The translations under genes and the position numbers were made by a program. 64,000 bases of DNA, taken from Mycobacterium seoulense (GTDB lineage: Bacteria > Actinomycetota > Actinomycetes > Mycobacteriales > Mycobacteriaceae). The stretch lies in contig NZ_AP022582.1 in NCBI RefSeq assembly GCF_010731595.1, positions 4,836,001-4,900,000 on the forward strand. Reading direction: 5' to 3'. Below, piece by piece: positions 17,595 to 30,625 of this stretch (position 1 is the first letter of the stretch; every line of letters starts with the position of its first letter). Under the pieces are notes generated by a model that did no database searches, was not told the origin of the DNA, and was given only the letters and a program-made list of their open reading frames with translations.

Positions 17595-18128
17595 TTGGAT
17601 GGTGACGTGGTGCACCCATCAAACCCGCCGGTCGCGCGCCGCCGGCTGCGGTTCGTGTCGGCCACGCACGATGACCCGTTGGCGCGCCCGCTGCTGGCCG
17701 AGCTCGCCGACGAGTACGCGCAGCGCTACGGCGGCACGCCGAGCGCGCACCTGTCCTGGCTGCCCGTGCCGGCCAGCGAGTTGGCGGCGCCGGACGGCGG
17801 CCTGCTGATCGGTGTGCTGGACGGCGTGCCCGTCACCGGCGGCGCGTTCCGGCGTTACGACGCCGAGACCGCTGAGCTCAAGCGGATCTGGACCGACCGC
17901 GCACATCGGCGCCGCGGTTACGCGCGGGCGCTGCTGGCGGCCCTGGAGGCCGAGACCGCCGCGCGCGGATACCGGCGGCTCTACCTGATCACCGGCAACC
18001 GGCAACCCGAGGCCGAGGCGCTGTACGACGCGACCGGCTACGCCCGGGTGCCCCCCGACCCGCTGCCGTCCTGGGGGCCGTTTATCCCGATCGCCTTCGA
18101 GAAGTGGCTGGTTGCCGACGGACGGTGA
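17595..18128 (+). CDS. GNAT-family N-acetyltransferase
   Basis: About 177 residues with the acetyl-CoA-binding signature RIWTDRAHRRRGYARALLAALE (the R/QxxGxG/A loop as RRRGYA) and a C-terminal GNRQPEAEALYDATGY strand-helix. The start is uncertain: TTG 17595 right after GGAGG, or GTG 17607/17610 a little downstream with a longer spacing. The substrate is unknown. It sits 34 nt after the MmpL gene, so co-transcription is possible. Confidence 0.85.
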   Translation: MDGDVVHPSNPPVARRRLRFVSATHDDPLARPLLAELADEYAQRYGGTPSAHLSWLPVPASELAAPDGGLLIGVLDGVPVTGGAFRRYDAETAELKRIWTDRAHRRRGYARALLAALEAETAARGYRRLYLITGNRQPEAEALYDATGYARVPPDPLPSWGPFIPIAFEKWLVADGR

Positions 18129-18177
18129 GATAGCAACGACGGCAACGGCTTTGGAGTCATCCCTGCGGTCGCGCGCC

Positions 18178-18942
18178 TCACTCGACGCTGGCCAGCGCGA
18201 GCGCCGCGGCGGTCGCCTCACGGATCTGGCCCCGCCACACGTCGCCGTGCCCGGGCAGCAAGATCTCGGTGTCGAGCAACGCCAGCGCGGACAGGGTGCG
18301 GATGCAATCCTGTTGGCTGTAGCTGAAAATCGCCGGCAGCAGCTGCGGTCCGCGGTGCCGCAGCAGCGGGTGGCCGGTGATCAGCGCGTCGCCGCTGACC
18401 AGCACGCCGTCCACCAGGTACGAGCAGTGCCCGTTGGTGTGGCCGGGACTGAAGACCGGCCGCGGCTGGCCCGGCAGGCCGGCGGCCACCTCGCCGGTCA
18501 GCGGTCGGGCGGTGGGGATGCCGTCGCGGATCAGGCCGCCGCTGCGGATCACGTGGGCGGTCCACTTCGCCCACCGGGGCCGCCAAATCCGCAGCGCCAC
18601 ATCGACGATGGACACCTGTTCCAGGTACTCGCGTTTCGCGTGCCCCACCTCGTCGGCGTGGCAGTACACGGGGATGCCGTGCGCTGCGGCGAACCAGATC
18701 GCCGAACCCAGGTGGTCGATATGGGCGTGGGTCAACAGGATGGCGCGCACGTCGGCCACGCCGTAGCCCAGCTTGGCCAGTGAGGCCAGCACGTCCTCGC
18801 GGTCCCCGGGATAGCCGGCGTCGATCAGCATGACGCCGGTGCCGTCGACGACCAGCGTCCAGTTCACGGCGTGCCCCTGGGCGAGGTACACGGTGTCGGT
18901 GACCTGAACAAGAGTCGGTGCTGGTGCCACGCCAGTGAGCAT
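18178..18942 (-). CDS. Metallo-beta-lactamase-fold hydrolase (Rv0406c-like)
   Basis: 254 residues. The MBL zinc motif LTHAHIDHLGS (HxHxDH), GHTNGHCSYLVDGVLVSGDALI and the terminal GHGDVW supply the second-site ligands. There is no signal peptide, so this is a cytoplasmic MBL-fold hydrolase of glyoxalase-II-like type rather than a true beta-lactamase. I start it at ATG 18942 (MLTGVAPAPTL). Upstream reading runs into the tandem repeats. It is divergent from fgd1, as in M. tuberculosis. Confidence 0.9.
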   Translation of the reverse strand: MLTGVAPAPTLVQVTDTVYLAQGHAVNWTLVVDGTGVMLIDAGYPGDREDVLASLAKLGYGVADVRAILLTHAHIDHLGSAIWFAAAHGIPVYCHADEVGHAKREYLEQVSIVDVALRIWRPRWAKWTAHVIRSGGLIRDGIPTARPLTGEVAAGLPGQPRPVFSPGHTNGHCSYLVDGVLVSGDALITGHPLLRHRGPQLLPAIFSYSQQDCIRTLSALALLDTEILLPGHGDVWRGQIREATAAALALASVE

Positions 18943-18943
18943 A

Positions 18944-19108
18944 GGAGCGATCGCGAGTGCGGCGTAGCCGGGCGTGGCGGGTCGCGACCGTTGATGTGGG
19001 AGTGATCGCGAGTGCGGCGTAGCCGGGCGTGGCGGGTCGCGACCGTTGATGTAGGAGTGATCGCGAGCGCGGCGTAGCCGGGCGTGGCGGGTCGCGACCA
19101 TCGATATA
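18944..19108. repeat. Three-copy 55-bp tandem repeat (VNTR-like) between Rv0406c-like gene and fgd1
   Basis: Three head-to-tail units begin at 18944, 18999 and 19054. A fragment of a fourth (GGAGT at 19109) supplies the fgd1 ribosome binding site. Each unit contains GCGGCGTAGCCGGGCGTGG and a GGTCGCGACC palindrome (the last copy has GGTCGCGACC followed by a variant tail). Copies 1 and 2 are nearly identical and copy 3 has a few changes. The contiguous layout and position in a divergent intergenic region resemble mycobacterial MIRU/VNTR loci. 55 bp is not a multiple of three, so it is non-coding. Confidence 0.9.
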
Positions 19109-19124
19109 GGAGTAGAAATAAGCC

Positions 19125-20135
19125 GTGGCTGAACTGAAACTCGGATACAAAGCGTCCGCTGAACAATTCGCACCGCGCGAGCTCGTCGAACTGGCCGTGG
19201 CCGCCGAAGGTCACGGCATGGACAGCGCAACCGTCAGCGACCACTTCCAGCCGTGGCGGCACGAGGGCGGGCATGCGCCGTTCTCGCTGGCGTGGATGAC
19301 CGCCGTCGGCGAACGCACCGAGCGGATCGTCCTGGGCACCTCGGTGCTCACGCCGACCTTCCGCTACAACCCCGCCGTCATCGCGCAGGCCTTCGCCACC
19401 ATGGCCTGCCTGTACCCGGACCGGATCTTCCTGGGCGTGGGCACCGGCGAGGCGCTGAACGAGATCGCGACCGGATACGAGGGCGACTGGCCGGAGTTCA
19501 AGGAGCGGTTCGCCCGGCTGCGCGAGTCGGTGCGCCTGATGCGCGAGCTGTGGCGCGGCGACCGCGTCGACTTCGACGGCGAGTACTACCGGCTCAAGGG
19601 CGCCTCGATCTACGACGTTCCCGAGGGGGGCGTCCCGATCTACGTCGCCGCCGGCGGGCCGGCGGTGGCGAAATACGCCGGGCGGGCCGGCGACGGCTTC
19701 ATCTGCACCTCCGGCAAGGGCGAGGAGCTCTACAAGGACAAGCTGATCCCGGCGGTGAAGGAGGGTGCCGCGGCCAACGGCCGCGACATCGAGGACATCG
19801 ACAAGATGATCGAGATCAAGATCTCCTACGATCCGGACCCCGAGCTGGCCCTGGAGAACACCCGGTTCTGGGCTCCGCTGTCGCTGACCGCCGAGCAGAA
19901 GCACAGCATCGACGACCCGATCGAGATGGAGAAGGCCGCCGACGCCTTGCCGATCGAGCAGGTCGCCAAGCGCTGGATCGTCGCGTCCGACCCCGACGAG
20001 GCCGTCGAGAAGGTCAAGGCGTACGTCGACTGGGGGCTCAACCACCTGGTGTTCCACGCCCCGGGCCACGACCAGCGCCGGTTCCTGGAGCTCTTCGAGA
20101 AGGACCTGGCCCCCAGGCTGCGGCGACTTGCCTGA
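19125..20135 (+). CDS. fgd1: F420-dependent glucose-6-phosphate dehydrogenase
   Basis: Oxidises glucose-6-phosphate to 6-phosphogluconolactone while reducing cofactor F420, the main F420H2 source of mycobacteria. 336 residues, luciferase-like TIM barrel. [51 protein letters not shown] and [27 protein letters not shown] are as in Fgd1. GTG 19125 follows GGAGT, contributed by the end of the tandem repeat. It overlaps pta by 8 nt. Confidence 0.97.
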   Translation: MAELKLGYKASAEQFAPRELVELAVAAEGHGMDSATVSDHFQPWRHEGGHAPFSLAWMTAVGERTERIVLGTSVLTPTFRYNPAVIAQAFATMACLYPDRIFLGVGTGEALNEIATGYEGDWPEFKERFARLRESVRLMRELWRGDRVDFDGEYYRLKGASIYDVPEGGVPIYVAAGGPAVAKYAGRAGDGFICTSGKGEELYKDKLIPAVKEGAAANGRDIEDIDKMIEIKISYDPDPELALENTRFWAPLSLTAEQKHSIDDPIEMEKAADALPIEQVAKRWIVASDPDEAVEKVKAYVDWGLNHLVFHAPGHDQRRFLELFEKDLAPRLRRLA

Positions 20136-22206
20136 GCCCTCAGCGATCTACATCGCCGCTCCGGAACCGGAGACCGGCAAGTCGACGATCGCGCTGGCGC
20201 TGCTGCACCGGCTCACCGCGACCGTCGCCAGGGTCGGCGTGTTCCGGCCCATCACGCGGGTCACCGACGGCAAGGATCGCGACTACATCCTGGACCTGCT
20301 GCTGCGGCACACCACCGCGGGCCTGTCCTACGAGCAGTGCGTCGGCGTGACGTACCAGCAGCTGCACGGCGACAACGACGCCGCGATCGCCACCATCGTC
20401 GACGCCTATCACGCGATGGCCGACGACTGCGACGCGGTGGTGATCGTCGGCAGCGACTACACCGACGTCGCGCGGCCCGCCGAGCTCTCGGTCAACGCCC
20501 GGATCGCCGTCAACCTCGGCGCCCCCGTGCTGCTCACGGTCAGCGGCCGGGGCCGCACCCCCGACGAGGTGGCGCGCGTCGTGGAGGCGTGCCTGGCCGA
20601 GCTGGCCGTCCAGCGCGCGCACGCCGCGGCGGTGGTGGCCAACCGCTGCGAGCCGGCCCGGCTGGGCGAGGTTGCCGAGGCGCTGGAGGCCTTCACCCAG
20701 CGCAGCTACGTGCTGCCCGAGGAGCCGCTGCTGTCCGCGCCGACGGTGGCCGAACTCGAACGGGCGGTCAACGGAACGCCGGTCAGCGGTGAGGCTTCGC
20801 TGCGGGAGCGTGAGGTCACCGACGTGCTGGTCGCCGGGATGACCGCCGACCACGTCCTGGAACGCCTGGGCGACGGCATGGCGGTCATCACCCCCGGCGA
20901 CCGTTCCGACGTGGTGCTCGCCGTGGCCAGTGCCCATGGGGCCGAAGGCTTTCCGTCGCTGTCGTGCATCGTGCTCAACGGTGGCTTCCAGCTCCACCCG
21001 TCCATCGCGGCGTTGGTCGCCGGGCTGCGGCTGCGGCTGCCCATCATCGCCACCACGCTGGGCACCTACGACGCCGCCAGCGCGGCCGCCGCCGCCCGGG
21101 GCCGCGTCACGGCGAACTCGCAGCGCAAGATCGACACCGCGCTGGAGCTGATGGACCGCTACGTCGACATCTCGGACCTCTTGGAGCAGCTTGCCATTCC
21201 GATACCCACCGTGACCACACCGCAGATGTTCATCCACCGGCTGACGCTGCAGGCGCGTTCGGACCGCAAGCACATCGTGCTGCCCGAGGGCGACGACGAC
21301 CGCATCCTCAAGTCGGCCGGCCGCGTGCTGCAGCGCCGCGTCGCCGACCTCACCGTGCTGGGCGACGAGGCGCAGATCCGCCAGCGTTCGGGGGAACTCG
21401 GCGTCGACCTCGACGGCGCGCAGGTGATCGACCCGCGCACCAGCGAGCTGCGCTTCCGGTTCGCCGACCAGTACGCCGAATTGCGCAAGGCCAAGGGCGT
21501 CACCGTCGAGCATGCCCGCGAGATCATGCGCGACGCAACCTATTTCGGCACCATGTTGGTGTACAACGGCATGGTCGACGGCATGGTGTCCGGCGCCGCG
21601 CACACCACGGCGCACACCGTTCGGCCCGCGTTCGAGATCATCAAGACCGTGCCCGACGTCTCCACGGTGTCCAGCATCTTCCTGATGTGCCTGCCCGATC
21701 GCGTGCTGGCGTACGGCGACTGCGCGATCATCCCGAACCCGACGCCCGAGCAGCTCGCCGACATCGCCATCTCCTCCGCGCGCACCGCGGCGCAGTTCGG
21801 CATCGAACCGCGGGTCGCGATGCTGTCATACTCCACCGGGGCGTCGGGCACCGGCGCGGACGTCGAGAAGGTCAGGAAGGCAACGGAACTGGTTCGGCAA
21901 AGGGCGCCGCAGCTGCCCGTCGAGGGACCCATCCAGTACGACGCCGCGATAGAACCGTCCGTCGCGGCCACCAAGCTGCGCGACTCACCGGTGGCCGGGC
22001 GCGCCACGGTGCTGGTCTTCCCCGACCTCAACACCGGTAACAACACCTACAAGGCCGTCCAGCGCAGCGCCGGGGCGATCGCGATCGGGCCGGTGCTGCA
22101 GGGCTTGCGCAAGCCGGTGAACGACCTGTCCCGCGGCGCCCTGGTCGAGGACATCGTGAATACCATCGCCATCACCGCGATTCAGGCCCAGGGCATCCGT
22201 GGCTAG
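20128..22206 (+). CDS. pta: Phosphate acetyltransferase, long form
   Basis: Interconverts acetyl-CoA and acetyl phosphate. 692 residues, the three-domain type: an N-terminal BioD-like P-loop domain ([19 protein letters not shown]), a DRTGG domain (~220-330) and the C-terminal PTA catalytic domain starting near residue 370 ([60 protein letters not shown]). The start is TTG 20128, inside the last codons of fgd1. This agrees with the family N-terminus just before the first strand and implies coupling. Confidence 0.95.
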   Translation: MPEPSAIYIAAPEPETGKSTIALALLHRLTATVARVGVFRPITRVTDGKDRDYILDLLLRHTTAGLSYEQCVGVTYQQLHGDNDAAIATIVDAYHAMADDCDAVVIVGSDYTDVARPAELSVNARIAVNLGAPVLLTVSGRGRTPDEVARVVEACLAELAVQRAHAAAVVANRCEPARLGEVAEALEAFTQRSYVLPEEPLLSAPTVAELERAVNGTPVSGEASLREREVTDVLVAGMTADHVLERLGDGMAVITPGDRSDVVLAVASAHGAEGFPSLSCIVLNGGFQLHPSIAALVAGLRLRLPIIATTLGTYDAASAAAAARGRVTANSQRKIDTALELMDRYVDISDLLEQLAIPIPTVTTPQMFIHRLTLQARSDRKHIVLPEGDDDRILKSAGRVLQRRVADLTVLGDEAQIRQRSGELGVDLDGAQVIDPRTSELRFRFADQYAELRKAKGVTVEHAREIMRDATYFGTMLVYNGMVDGMVSGAAHTTAHTVRPAFEIIKTVPDVSTVSSIFLMCLPDRVLAYGDCAIIPNPTPEQLADIAISSARTAAQFGIEPRVAMLSYSTGASGTGADVEKVRKATELVRQRAPQLPVEGPIQYDAAIEPSVAATKLRDSPVAGRATVLVFPDLNTGNNTYKAVQRSAGAIAIGPVLQGLRKPVNDLSRGALVEDIVNTIAITAIQAQGIRG

Positions 22207-23356
22207 CGCCGACCGGGTTGTGCTGGTGATCAACTCGGGCTCGTCCTCGCTGAAATACCAGTTGGTCGACCCCGACTCCGGCGCGGCCCGCGCGACCGGC
22301 AACGTCGAACGGATCGGGGAGGAGTCCTCACCGATCCGTGACCACGACGCCGCGCTGCGTCAAGCGTTCGACACGCTGTCCGAGCAGGGCATCGACCTGC
22401 GCGCCTGCGGGCTGGTGGCGGTGGGCCACCGAGTCGTGCACGGCGGCAACACCTTCTACAAGCCCACGCGGGTGGATGACGCGGTGATCGGCAAGCTCGA
22501 CGAATTGTCGGAACTGGCGCCGCTGCACAATCCGCCGGCGATCAAGGGGATCGAGGTGGCGCGCAAGCTGCTGCCCGAGTTTACGCACATCGCGGTGTTC
22601 GACACCGCGTTCTTCCACGACATGCCGCCGGCGGCCGCGACCTATGCCATCGACCGCGGGGTGGCCGAGCGCTGGCAGATCCGCCGGTACGGCTTCCACG
22701 GCACGTCGCACCGGTACGTGAGCCAGCAGGCCGCCGCCTTTTTGGAGCGGCCGCCGCGGAGCCTGAAACAGATTGTGCTGCATCTGGGTAACGGCTGCTC
22801 GGCGTCGGCGATCGCCGGCACCCGGCCCCTGGACACCTCGATGGGTCTGACGCCGCTGGAGGGCCTGGTGATGGGCACCCGCAGCGGTGACATCGACCCC
22901 AGCATCGTCAGCTACCTCTGCCACACCGCGAACATGAGCGTCGACGAGGTCGAGTCCATGCTCAACCAGCGGTCGGGGATGCTGGGCCTGTCCGGCGAGC
23001 GCGACTTCCGGCGGCTGCGCACCATGATCGAATCCGGCGACGGCGCAGCGCAATTGGCCTACAGCGTGTTCACCCACCGGCTGCGCAAGTACATCGGCGC
23101 CTACCTGGCGGTGCTCGGGCACACCGACGTCATCACCTTCACCGGCGGGATCGGGGAGAACGACGCGGCGGTGCGTCGCGACGCGCTGGCCGGCCTGGAG
23201 GAGCTGGGCGTGGTGCTCGACGAGCGCCGCAACCTCGGCGGCGGCAAGGGCGCGCGGCAGATCTCCGCCGAGGAGTCCCCGATCGCCGTGCTGGTGATCC
23301 CGACCAACGAGGAGCTGGCGATCGCCCGCGACTGCGTCAGCGCCCTGGGCGGTTAA
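22199..23356 (+). CDS. ackA: Acetate kinase
   Basis: Transfers phosphate between acetyl phosphate and ADP to make acetate and ATP, working with Pta. 385 residues of the ASKHA fold. [15 protein letters not shown] at the N-terminus, [13 protein letters not shown] (catalytic region), [41 protein letters not shown] and [16 protein letters not shown] are complete. GTG 22199 overlaps the pta stop by 8 nt, making fgd1-pta-ackA a tightly coupled unit. Confidence 0.97.
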   Translation: MASADRVVLVINSGSSSLKYQLVDPDSGAARATGNVERIGEESSPIRDHDAALRQAFDTLSEQGIDLRACGLVAVGHRVVHGGNTFYKPTRVDDAVIGKLDELSELAPLHNPPAIKGIEVARKLLPEFTHIAVFDTAFFHDMPPAAATYAIDRGVAERWQIRRYGFHGTSHRYVSQQAAAFLERPPRSLKQIVLHLGNGCSASAIAGTRPLDTSMGLTPLEGLVMGTRSGDIDPSIVSYLCHTANMSVDEVESMLNQRSGMLGLSGERDFRRLRTMIESGDGAAQLAYSVFTHRLRKYIGAYLAVLGHTDVITFTGGIGENDAAVRRDALAGLEELGVVLDERRNLGGGKGARQISAEESPIAVLVIPTNEELAIARDCVSALGG

Positions 23357-23384
23357 GCGGTCTGGGCGGTCTCGCTTTCCGCTC

Positions 23385-23478
23385 ACTGTGCGGTCACGGC
23401 TTTGACTGTGTGTCCACGGCGGTGAATTCGGCCGATTTCCGCCACCAGCGCACACGCAAAGCCCTGAGTGCACACTCG
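23385..23478. repeat. Degenerate GAGTGTGC/CACTC repeat motifs upstream of the DUF559 gene
   Basis: The stretch contains CACTGTGCGGTCACGGCTTT, GACTGTGTGTCCACGG, the reverse-oriented CGCACACGCAAAGCCCTG and GAGTGCACACTC. They are variants of the motif in the hairpin behind the same gene (24372-24448). They look like decayed copies of one dispersed mycobacterial intergenic element. Confidence 0.5.
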
Positions 23479-23516
23479 GTTGCCCTGTGCATAGAGGCAA
23501 TCGCGAAGCGTCGTTG

Positions 23517-24395
23517 ATGTGCGACCGTACCGGCGTGGAACGAGGCGAACCGTTTATCGGCAGCGAGGCCCTGGAGTCGCGCGTGTTGAACCGCCATCAA
23601 CTGCGGGCGCGTTATCGCGCGGTCTTCCCGAACGTTTACGTGTCCGACGACGCCCGTCTGTCGCTCGAGCGGCGAATCTCCGCGGCTTGGCTGTGGTCTG
23701 GGCGGACGGCGACGATCGTGGGAGCGGCCGCCGCCAGATTGCATGGCACCGAATGGATTCCCGACGATGTGCCGATCGAGTTGAACCACACCAACACCCG
23801 TCCACCCCGGGGCGTGCTGACGCGGCGCGATCGATTACTGGACGGCGAAACGCAGGTCATGGGCCGCTACGCCGTCTCCACACCCGAGCGAACCGCCTTC
23901 GACATCGGCCGGCGCGGGGCCGTGCGCTCGGCCGTGGCGCGCCTGGACGCGTTGGCCAGGGCGACGGGTGTCAAGGTCGACGACGTACTGCGGATGGCGA
24001 AGTGCCATCCCGGCTCCCCGGGCTTGCGGCGGCTGGAAACCGCGCTGCGACTGGTCGACGCCGGCGCCCAGTCGCCCAGGGAGAGCTATCTGCGGCTGCT
24101 CCTCATCGATGCGGGACTGCCGCGTCCGCGGACCCAGATACCGGTGCTCGGTGCCGACGGCATCCCGGTCGCCTTCCTGGATTTGGGCTGGGAGGAGCAC
24201 CTGGTCGCCGTCGAGTACGACGGCGACCAACACCGCACGGACAGAAGGCAATACGTCAAGGACATCCGGCGGCTCGAAATGCTCGAGCAGATGGGGTGGG
24301 TCGTCGTGCGGGTGGTCGCCGAGGACCGTCCCGCCGCTGTCGTGCGCCGGGTTCGCGCCGCGCTGGCCGCATCGAGTGTGCGTTCGCGGCTTTGA
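23517..24395 (+). CDS. DUF559-type nuclease-fold protein with AbiEi-like N-terminal region
   Basis: 292 residues from ATG 23517; GTG 23487 in frame would add ten. The C-terminal ~110 residues have the Vsr/PD-(D/E)xK-like pattern common in DUF559 proteins: FLDLGWEEHLVAVEYDGDQHRTDRRQYVKDIRRLEMLEQMGW. The N-terminal part has the winged-helix-plus-linker pattern (RVLNRHQLRARYRAVFPNVYV; GAAAARLHG) seen in AbiEi-like antitoxins. No toxin partner is adjacent. The gene is bracketed by related GAGTGTGC-type repeat motifs. A role in DNA metabolism or defence is possible but unproven. Confidence 0.75.
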   Translation: MCDRTGVERGEPFIGSEALESRVLNRHQLRARYRAVFPNVYVSDDARLSLERRISAAWLWSGRTATIVGAAAARLHGTEWIPDDVPIELNHTNTRPPRGVLTRRDRLLDGETQVMGRYAVSTPERTAFDIGRRGAVRSAVARLDALARATGVKVDDVLRMAKCHPGSPGLRRLETALRLVDAGAQSPRESYLRLLLIDAGLPRPRTQIPVLGADGIPVAFLDLGWEEHLVAVEYDGDQHRTDRRQYVKDIRRLEMLEQMGWVVVRVVAEDRPAAVVRRVRAALAASSVRSRL

Positions 24396-24448
24396 GTGTG
24401 CGCTCAGGGCGGAGCTTTTCGGCGTGTCGCCGCCCTGGACGCACACTC
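24394..24448. repeat. Long inverted repeat between the DUF559 gene and pknG
   Basis: Arms at 24394-24412 (GAGTGTGCGCTCAGGGCGG) and 24430-24448 match at 17 of 19 positions with a 17-nt loop. The left arm begins within the DUF559 stop codon. A direct copy of its opening (GAGTGTGCGTTCGCGGCTTT) precedes it at 24374. The element lies between convergent genes, so it may act as a bidirectional terminator, although it has no U-tract. It may equally be a dispersed repeat element. Confidence 0.7.
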
Positions 24449-24488
24449 GACGTGAAGGGGGCGCAGCAGGAAGCCCGGGGCCACGAGG

Positions 24489-27741
<3,253 letters not shown>

Positions 27742-27745
<4 letters not shown>

Positions 27746-29061
27746 CGATACTCTCTCAGCCGGGGCCACAGGCCCAGCGCCACCGCGACGGCCGCGCCGA
27801 GGCTGAGCACCACGCCGCCGACCTGCGCGCCGGACAGGCCGCTGCGCGCGTTGAGGACGTCGTTGCGCAGGCGGGTGCGGCTCTGGTCGATGGCCTTCAC
27901 CAGCTGGTCCTCGAGCTTGTCGAACGCCGGGGTGGAGTCGTCTTCGCTGCTGCCCAGCGCGACCTGCGTGGCGGCCCGGTAGTTGCCCACCGAGATGTAG
28001 GAGCTGATCCGGTCGTTGGCCTGGCGCCAGCGCAGCAGCAGCTGGTCTGCGCCCTGCAGGTCGGGCTTGTCGACGGCGTCGCTGCGGGCCATGTACTGGT
28101 CGAGCTGGGAGTGCATGGCGTCGATGCGCTGATAGAACGATTGCTTGCGCTTCTCCTCGTCCCCACGACGGATCAGCGACAGCGTCTCGTCCGCCCGCGC
28201 CTGCTGCGCGGTGATCGCGACGTTGGTCACGATTCGCAGCGAGTCGGCGGCGGTGTCCTTGGCGCTACGGCTGGCGGCCGTGGAGATGGTCAGCGCGGTT
28301 CCGACCCACACCACCATGACGAGGATAGCGAGGCCGCCGACGACCAGGCCCGGGTTGATTCGACGCCGGGTGCGCCTGGCCAGCCAGCGATGGGCGAAGA
28401 TGCCGAAGACCGCGGTGGCGGTGACCACCAGGATGACCGGCGCCGGGATCTGCGTGGAGGCCGTGGTCTCCGCGTCCACCCGCTCCGACGTCGCCTGATA
28501 CAGCTGCGCGGCGTCCGGCAGGATCGTCGATTGCATCAGGCCCGAGGCCTCCGACAGATACGACGACCCGACCGGGTTGCCCTCCCGGTTGTTGGTCCGC
28601 GCGATTTCGATCAGGCCGGTGTAGACGGCCAGTTCGGCGTTGATCCGGCCCAACAGTTGCACCAGCGGTTCGTCCGTCAGCCCGCTCGACGCCCGGGTCA
28701 CCGCCACCGACGCGTCGGTGATGGCCTGCTCGTAGCGCTGCCGGACGGGCGGGGGCTCGGCTTCGGCGATGAACGCGGTGGCCGCCGCCGCGTCGGCCAC
28801 CGACAGGGTGGTGTACAGCCGTCCGGCGGCGAACGACAGCGGCTCGGTGTGGTTGAGCACGGTGGTGAGCACCTGCTGGCGGTGGTTGATCGTCGTCGAC
28901 GTGGCGAAGGCGCAGATGCCGCCCAGCACCGCCAGGACGATTCCGATGCTCAGGATCCGCCCCGGCGTGGTGGAGATGAACCACCAGCGTGGATGGGCTG
29001 GCTCGGCCGGCGACCGCGACCCCCGCGGCTCTGTCGACGGGTGCGCCAGCTCAACCGTCAC
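27742..29061 (-). CDS. glnX: Membrane sensor protein GlnX (Rv0412c-like)
   Basis: 439 residues. It has a helix near residue 35 (ILSIGIVLAVLGGICAFATS), a ~150-residue all-helical extracytoplasmic domain, a pair of helices (VILVVTATAVFGIFAHRW and VVGGLAILVMVVWVGTALTIS, ~200-260), a second helical extracytoplasmic domain, and a last helix VGGVVLSLGAAVAVALGLWP. The layout resembles two tandem four-helix sensor domains without an output domain. By knowledge of the operon it relays GlnH binding to PknG. The start is GTG 29061, with AGGG upstream. Confidence 0.92.
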
Positions 29062-29109
29062 GTGTGATCAGCCCTCATCTTTCGCGGCCACTGGGACGCT
29101 GCACGAAAC

Positions 29110-29115
29110 TCTATA
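29110..29115 (-). promoter_or_regulatory. Candidate -10 box of the glnX-glnH-pknG operon
   Basis: TATAGA read on the minus strand, about 49 nt before the glnX start, lies in a short AT-rich island (29105-29135) between glnX and the divergent mutT3. It is a reasonable sigma-A type -10; no clear -35 is seen. Confidence 0.35.
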
Positions 29116-29194
29116 AGCGAATTCTAAGAGAATGTTGCGCCGGATGGGTGGAGGCAGACCAATTGACCAGCCGTCGCGTGCATATCCTGAACCC

Positions 29195-29821
29195 GTGCAG
29201 GGCGACGGCGACGGTTGGGTGGTTTCCGACAGCGGCGGCCACTACTGGGGCCGCTACGGCGCGGCGGGTCTGCTGCTGCGGGCCCCGCGGCCGGACGGCG
29301 CGCCCGCGGTGCTGCTGCAGCATCGGGCGGTGTGGAGCCACCAGGGCGGGACCTGGGGCCTGCCGGGCGGTGCCCGCGACAGCCACGAGACTCCGGAGGA
29401 GACCGCGGTGCGCGAGGCGCACGAGGAGGCGGGCCTGGACGGCGAGCTGCTGACCGTGCGGTCGACGGTGGTCACGGCCGAGGTCGCGGGGCTCGGCGGC
29501 GCACGCTGGACCTACACCACGGTCGTCGCCGACGCCACCGAGTTGCTGCAGACCGTTCCCAACGGGGAGAGCGCCGAGATGCGCTGGGTCGCCGAGGACG
29601 AGGTGGCCGGGCTGCCACTGCATCCCGGCTTCGCGGCGAGCTGGCACCGGCTGCGCACGGCCACGGCGCTGGTGCCGCTGGAGCGCACGGACGAGCGGCG
29701 CCGGCACCTGCCCCGCACCGTCGAGATCGAGGACGGAGTGTTCGTCTGGTGTGTTCCGGGCGAGGCCGATCACGCGCCCCTGCATCCCCGGATCAACTCG
29801 CTGCTGCAAGCGCTGACCTGA
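29195..29821 (+). CDS. mutT3: Nudix hydrolase MutT3
   Basis: Member of the mycobacterial MutT set; by family, it hydrolyses oxidised or non-canonical nucleoside triphosphates. 208 residues from GTG 29195. The Nudix box [24 protein letters not shown] (G-x5-E-x7-REUxEE) is complete near residues 55-78. GTG 29195 is preceded by TATCCT at 29183-29188 with six bases between, a leaderless-type start. The in-frame ATG 29132 would add 21 residues, and M. tuberculosis MutT3 is somewhat longer than 208, so this start is uncertain. The 3' end overlaps the convergent thiE by 29 nt. Confidence 0.9.
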   Translation: MQGDGDGWVVSDSGGHYWGRYGAAGLLLRAPRPDGAPAVLLQHRAVWSHQGGTWGLPGGARDSHETPEETAVREAHEEAGLDGELLTVRSTVVTAEVAGLGGARWTYTTVVADATELLQTVPNGESAEMRWVAEDEVAGLPLHPGFAASWHRLRTATALVPLERTDERRRHLPRTVEIEDGVFVWCVPGEADHAPLHPRINSLLQALT

Positions 29822-30464
29822 GCCGATGCGCCGCGGCCCGTGGGTCGGAGGCCGCGGTGATCGCGCGGACCACCACGATGCGGCGGGCGCCGGCCGCGAG
29901 CACCTCGGGCAGCCGCTGCTCGTCGATCCCACCGATGGCGAACCACGGCTTCGCGGTGCGCAGGTTCGCGGCGGCCCGCACCAGGCCCAGGCCCGGCGCC
30001 GTGCGCCCCGGCTTGGTCGGGGTGGGCCAGCAGGGGCCGACGCAGAAGTAGTCAGGCGCGCCGGCGGCCGCCGCGGCGGCCTGGTCGGCGTCGTGGCTGG
30101 ACAGGCCGAGCAGCATGTCCGGGCCGACGATCCCGCGCGCGACGTCCAGGGGCAGGTCGCCCTGGCCCAGGTGCAGCACGTCTGCGCCGGCCGCGCGGGC
30201 GATGTCCGCCCGGTCGTTGACAGCGAACAGGGCGCCGTGTCGCCGGGCGGCGTCGGCCAGCACCTCGCACGCGGCCAGCTCGTCGCGCGCCTCGAGGGGC
30301 CCGAACCGCTGCTCACCGGGGGACCCCTTGTCGCGCAGCTGGATGATGTCGACGCCGCCGGCCAGGGCGGCATCGGCGAACTGGGCCAAATCGCCACGCT
30401 CCCGGCGCGCGTCGGTGCAGAGATACAGCCGCGCCGCGGCCAGCCGGGAAACTCGCTGATGCAC
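29793..30464 (-). CDS. thiE: Thiamine-phosphate synthase
   Basis: Joins HMP-pyrophosphate to the thiazole phosphate to give thiamine monophosphate. 223 residues, TIM barrel. [65 protein letters not shown] and [30 protein letters not shown] contain the expected phosphate- and Mg-binding residues. GTG 30464 lies six bases after TAGCGT, suggesting a leaderless mRNA. No riboswitch precedes thiE itself, in contrast to the divergent thiO operon. Confidence 0.96.
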   Translation of the reverse strand: MHQRVSRLAAARLYLCTDARRERGDLAQFADAALAGGVDIIQLRDKGSPGEQRFGPLEARDELAACEVLADAARRHGALFAVNDRADIARAAGADVLHLGQGDLPLDVARGIVGPDMLLGLSSHDADQAAAAAAGAPDYFCVGPCWPTPTKPGRTAPGLGLVRAAANLRTAKPWFAIGGIDEQRLPEVLAAGARRIVVVRAITAASDPRAAAHRLRSALAAAS

Positions 30465-30470
30465 ACCGCG

Positions 30471-30488
30471 ACGCTAGCGCGCTAGCGT
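30471..30488. promoter_or_regulatory. 18-bp perfect palindrome carrying divergent thiE and thiO -10 boxes
   Basis: ACGCTAGCG and its mirror CGCTAGCGT form a perfect palindrome. Each end reads TAGCGT outward: on the minus strand (30476-30471) it is six bases before the thiE GTG, and on the plus strand (30483-30488) it is ~22 nt before the thiO riboswitch. A symmetric bidirectional promoter, possibly also an operator, is inferred. Confidence 0.6.
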
Positions 30489-30509
30489 GGGACCCAAGAA
30501 CTCAGTGAG

Positions 30510-30620
30510 ACACGGGAGTCCCGGGTAGCCATCTGCGGGGCTGAGAGTGGGCACAGCCGGGGTCAACAGGGCCTGCCCTTACCGTCACACCTGATCCGGG
30601 TCATGCCGGCGAAGGGAGGC
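30510..30620 (+). ncRNA. TPP riboswitch (thi-box) upstream of thiO
   Basis: Conserved thi-box elements are visible in order: ACGGGAGTCCC (P2-side, 30511-30521), GGGGCTGAGAG (30537-30547), and ACACCTGATCCGGGTCATG / CCGGCGAAGGGAGG (30586-30619). The thiO Shine-Dalgarno GGGAGG lies at the 3' edge of the aptamer, 7 nt before the ATG. TPP binding should therefore hide it and stop translation of thiO-thiS-thiG. No separate terminator hairpin is seen. Confidence 0.93.
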
Positions 30621-30625
30621 CAAGG

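Noticed and set aside
18944..19108. Possible CRISPR array
   Set aside because: The 55-bp units are contiguous, without variable spacers, and no cas genes are near. It is a tandem repeat.
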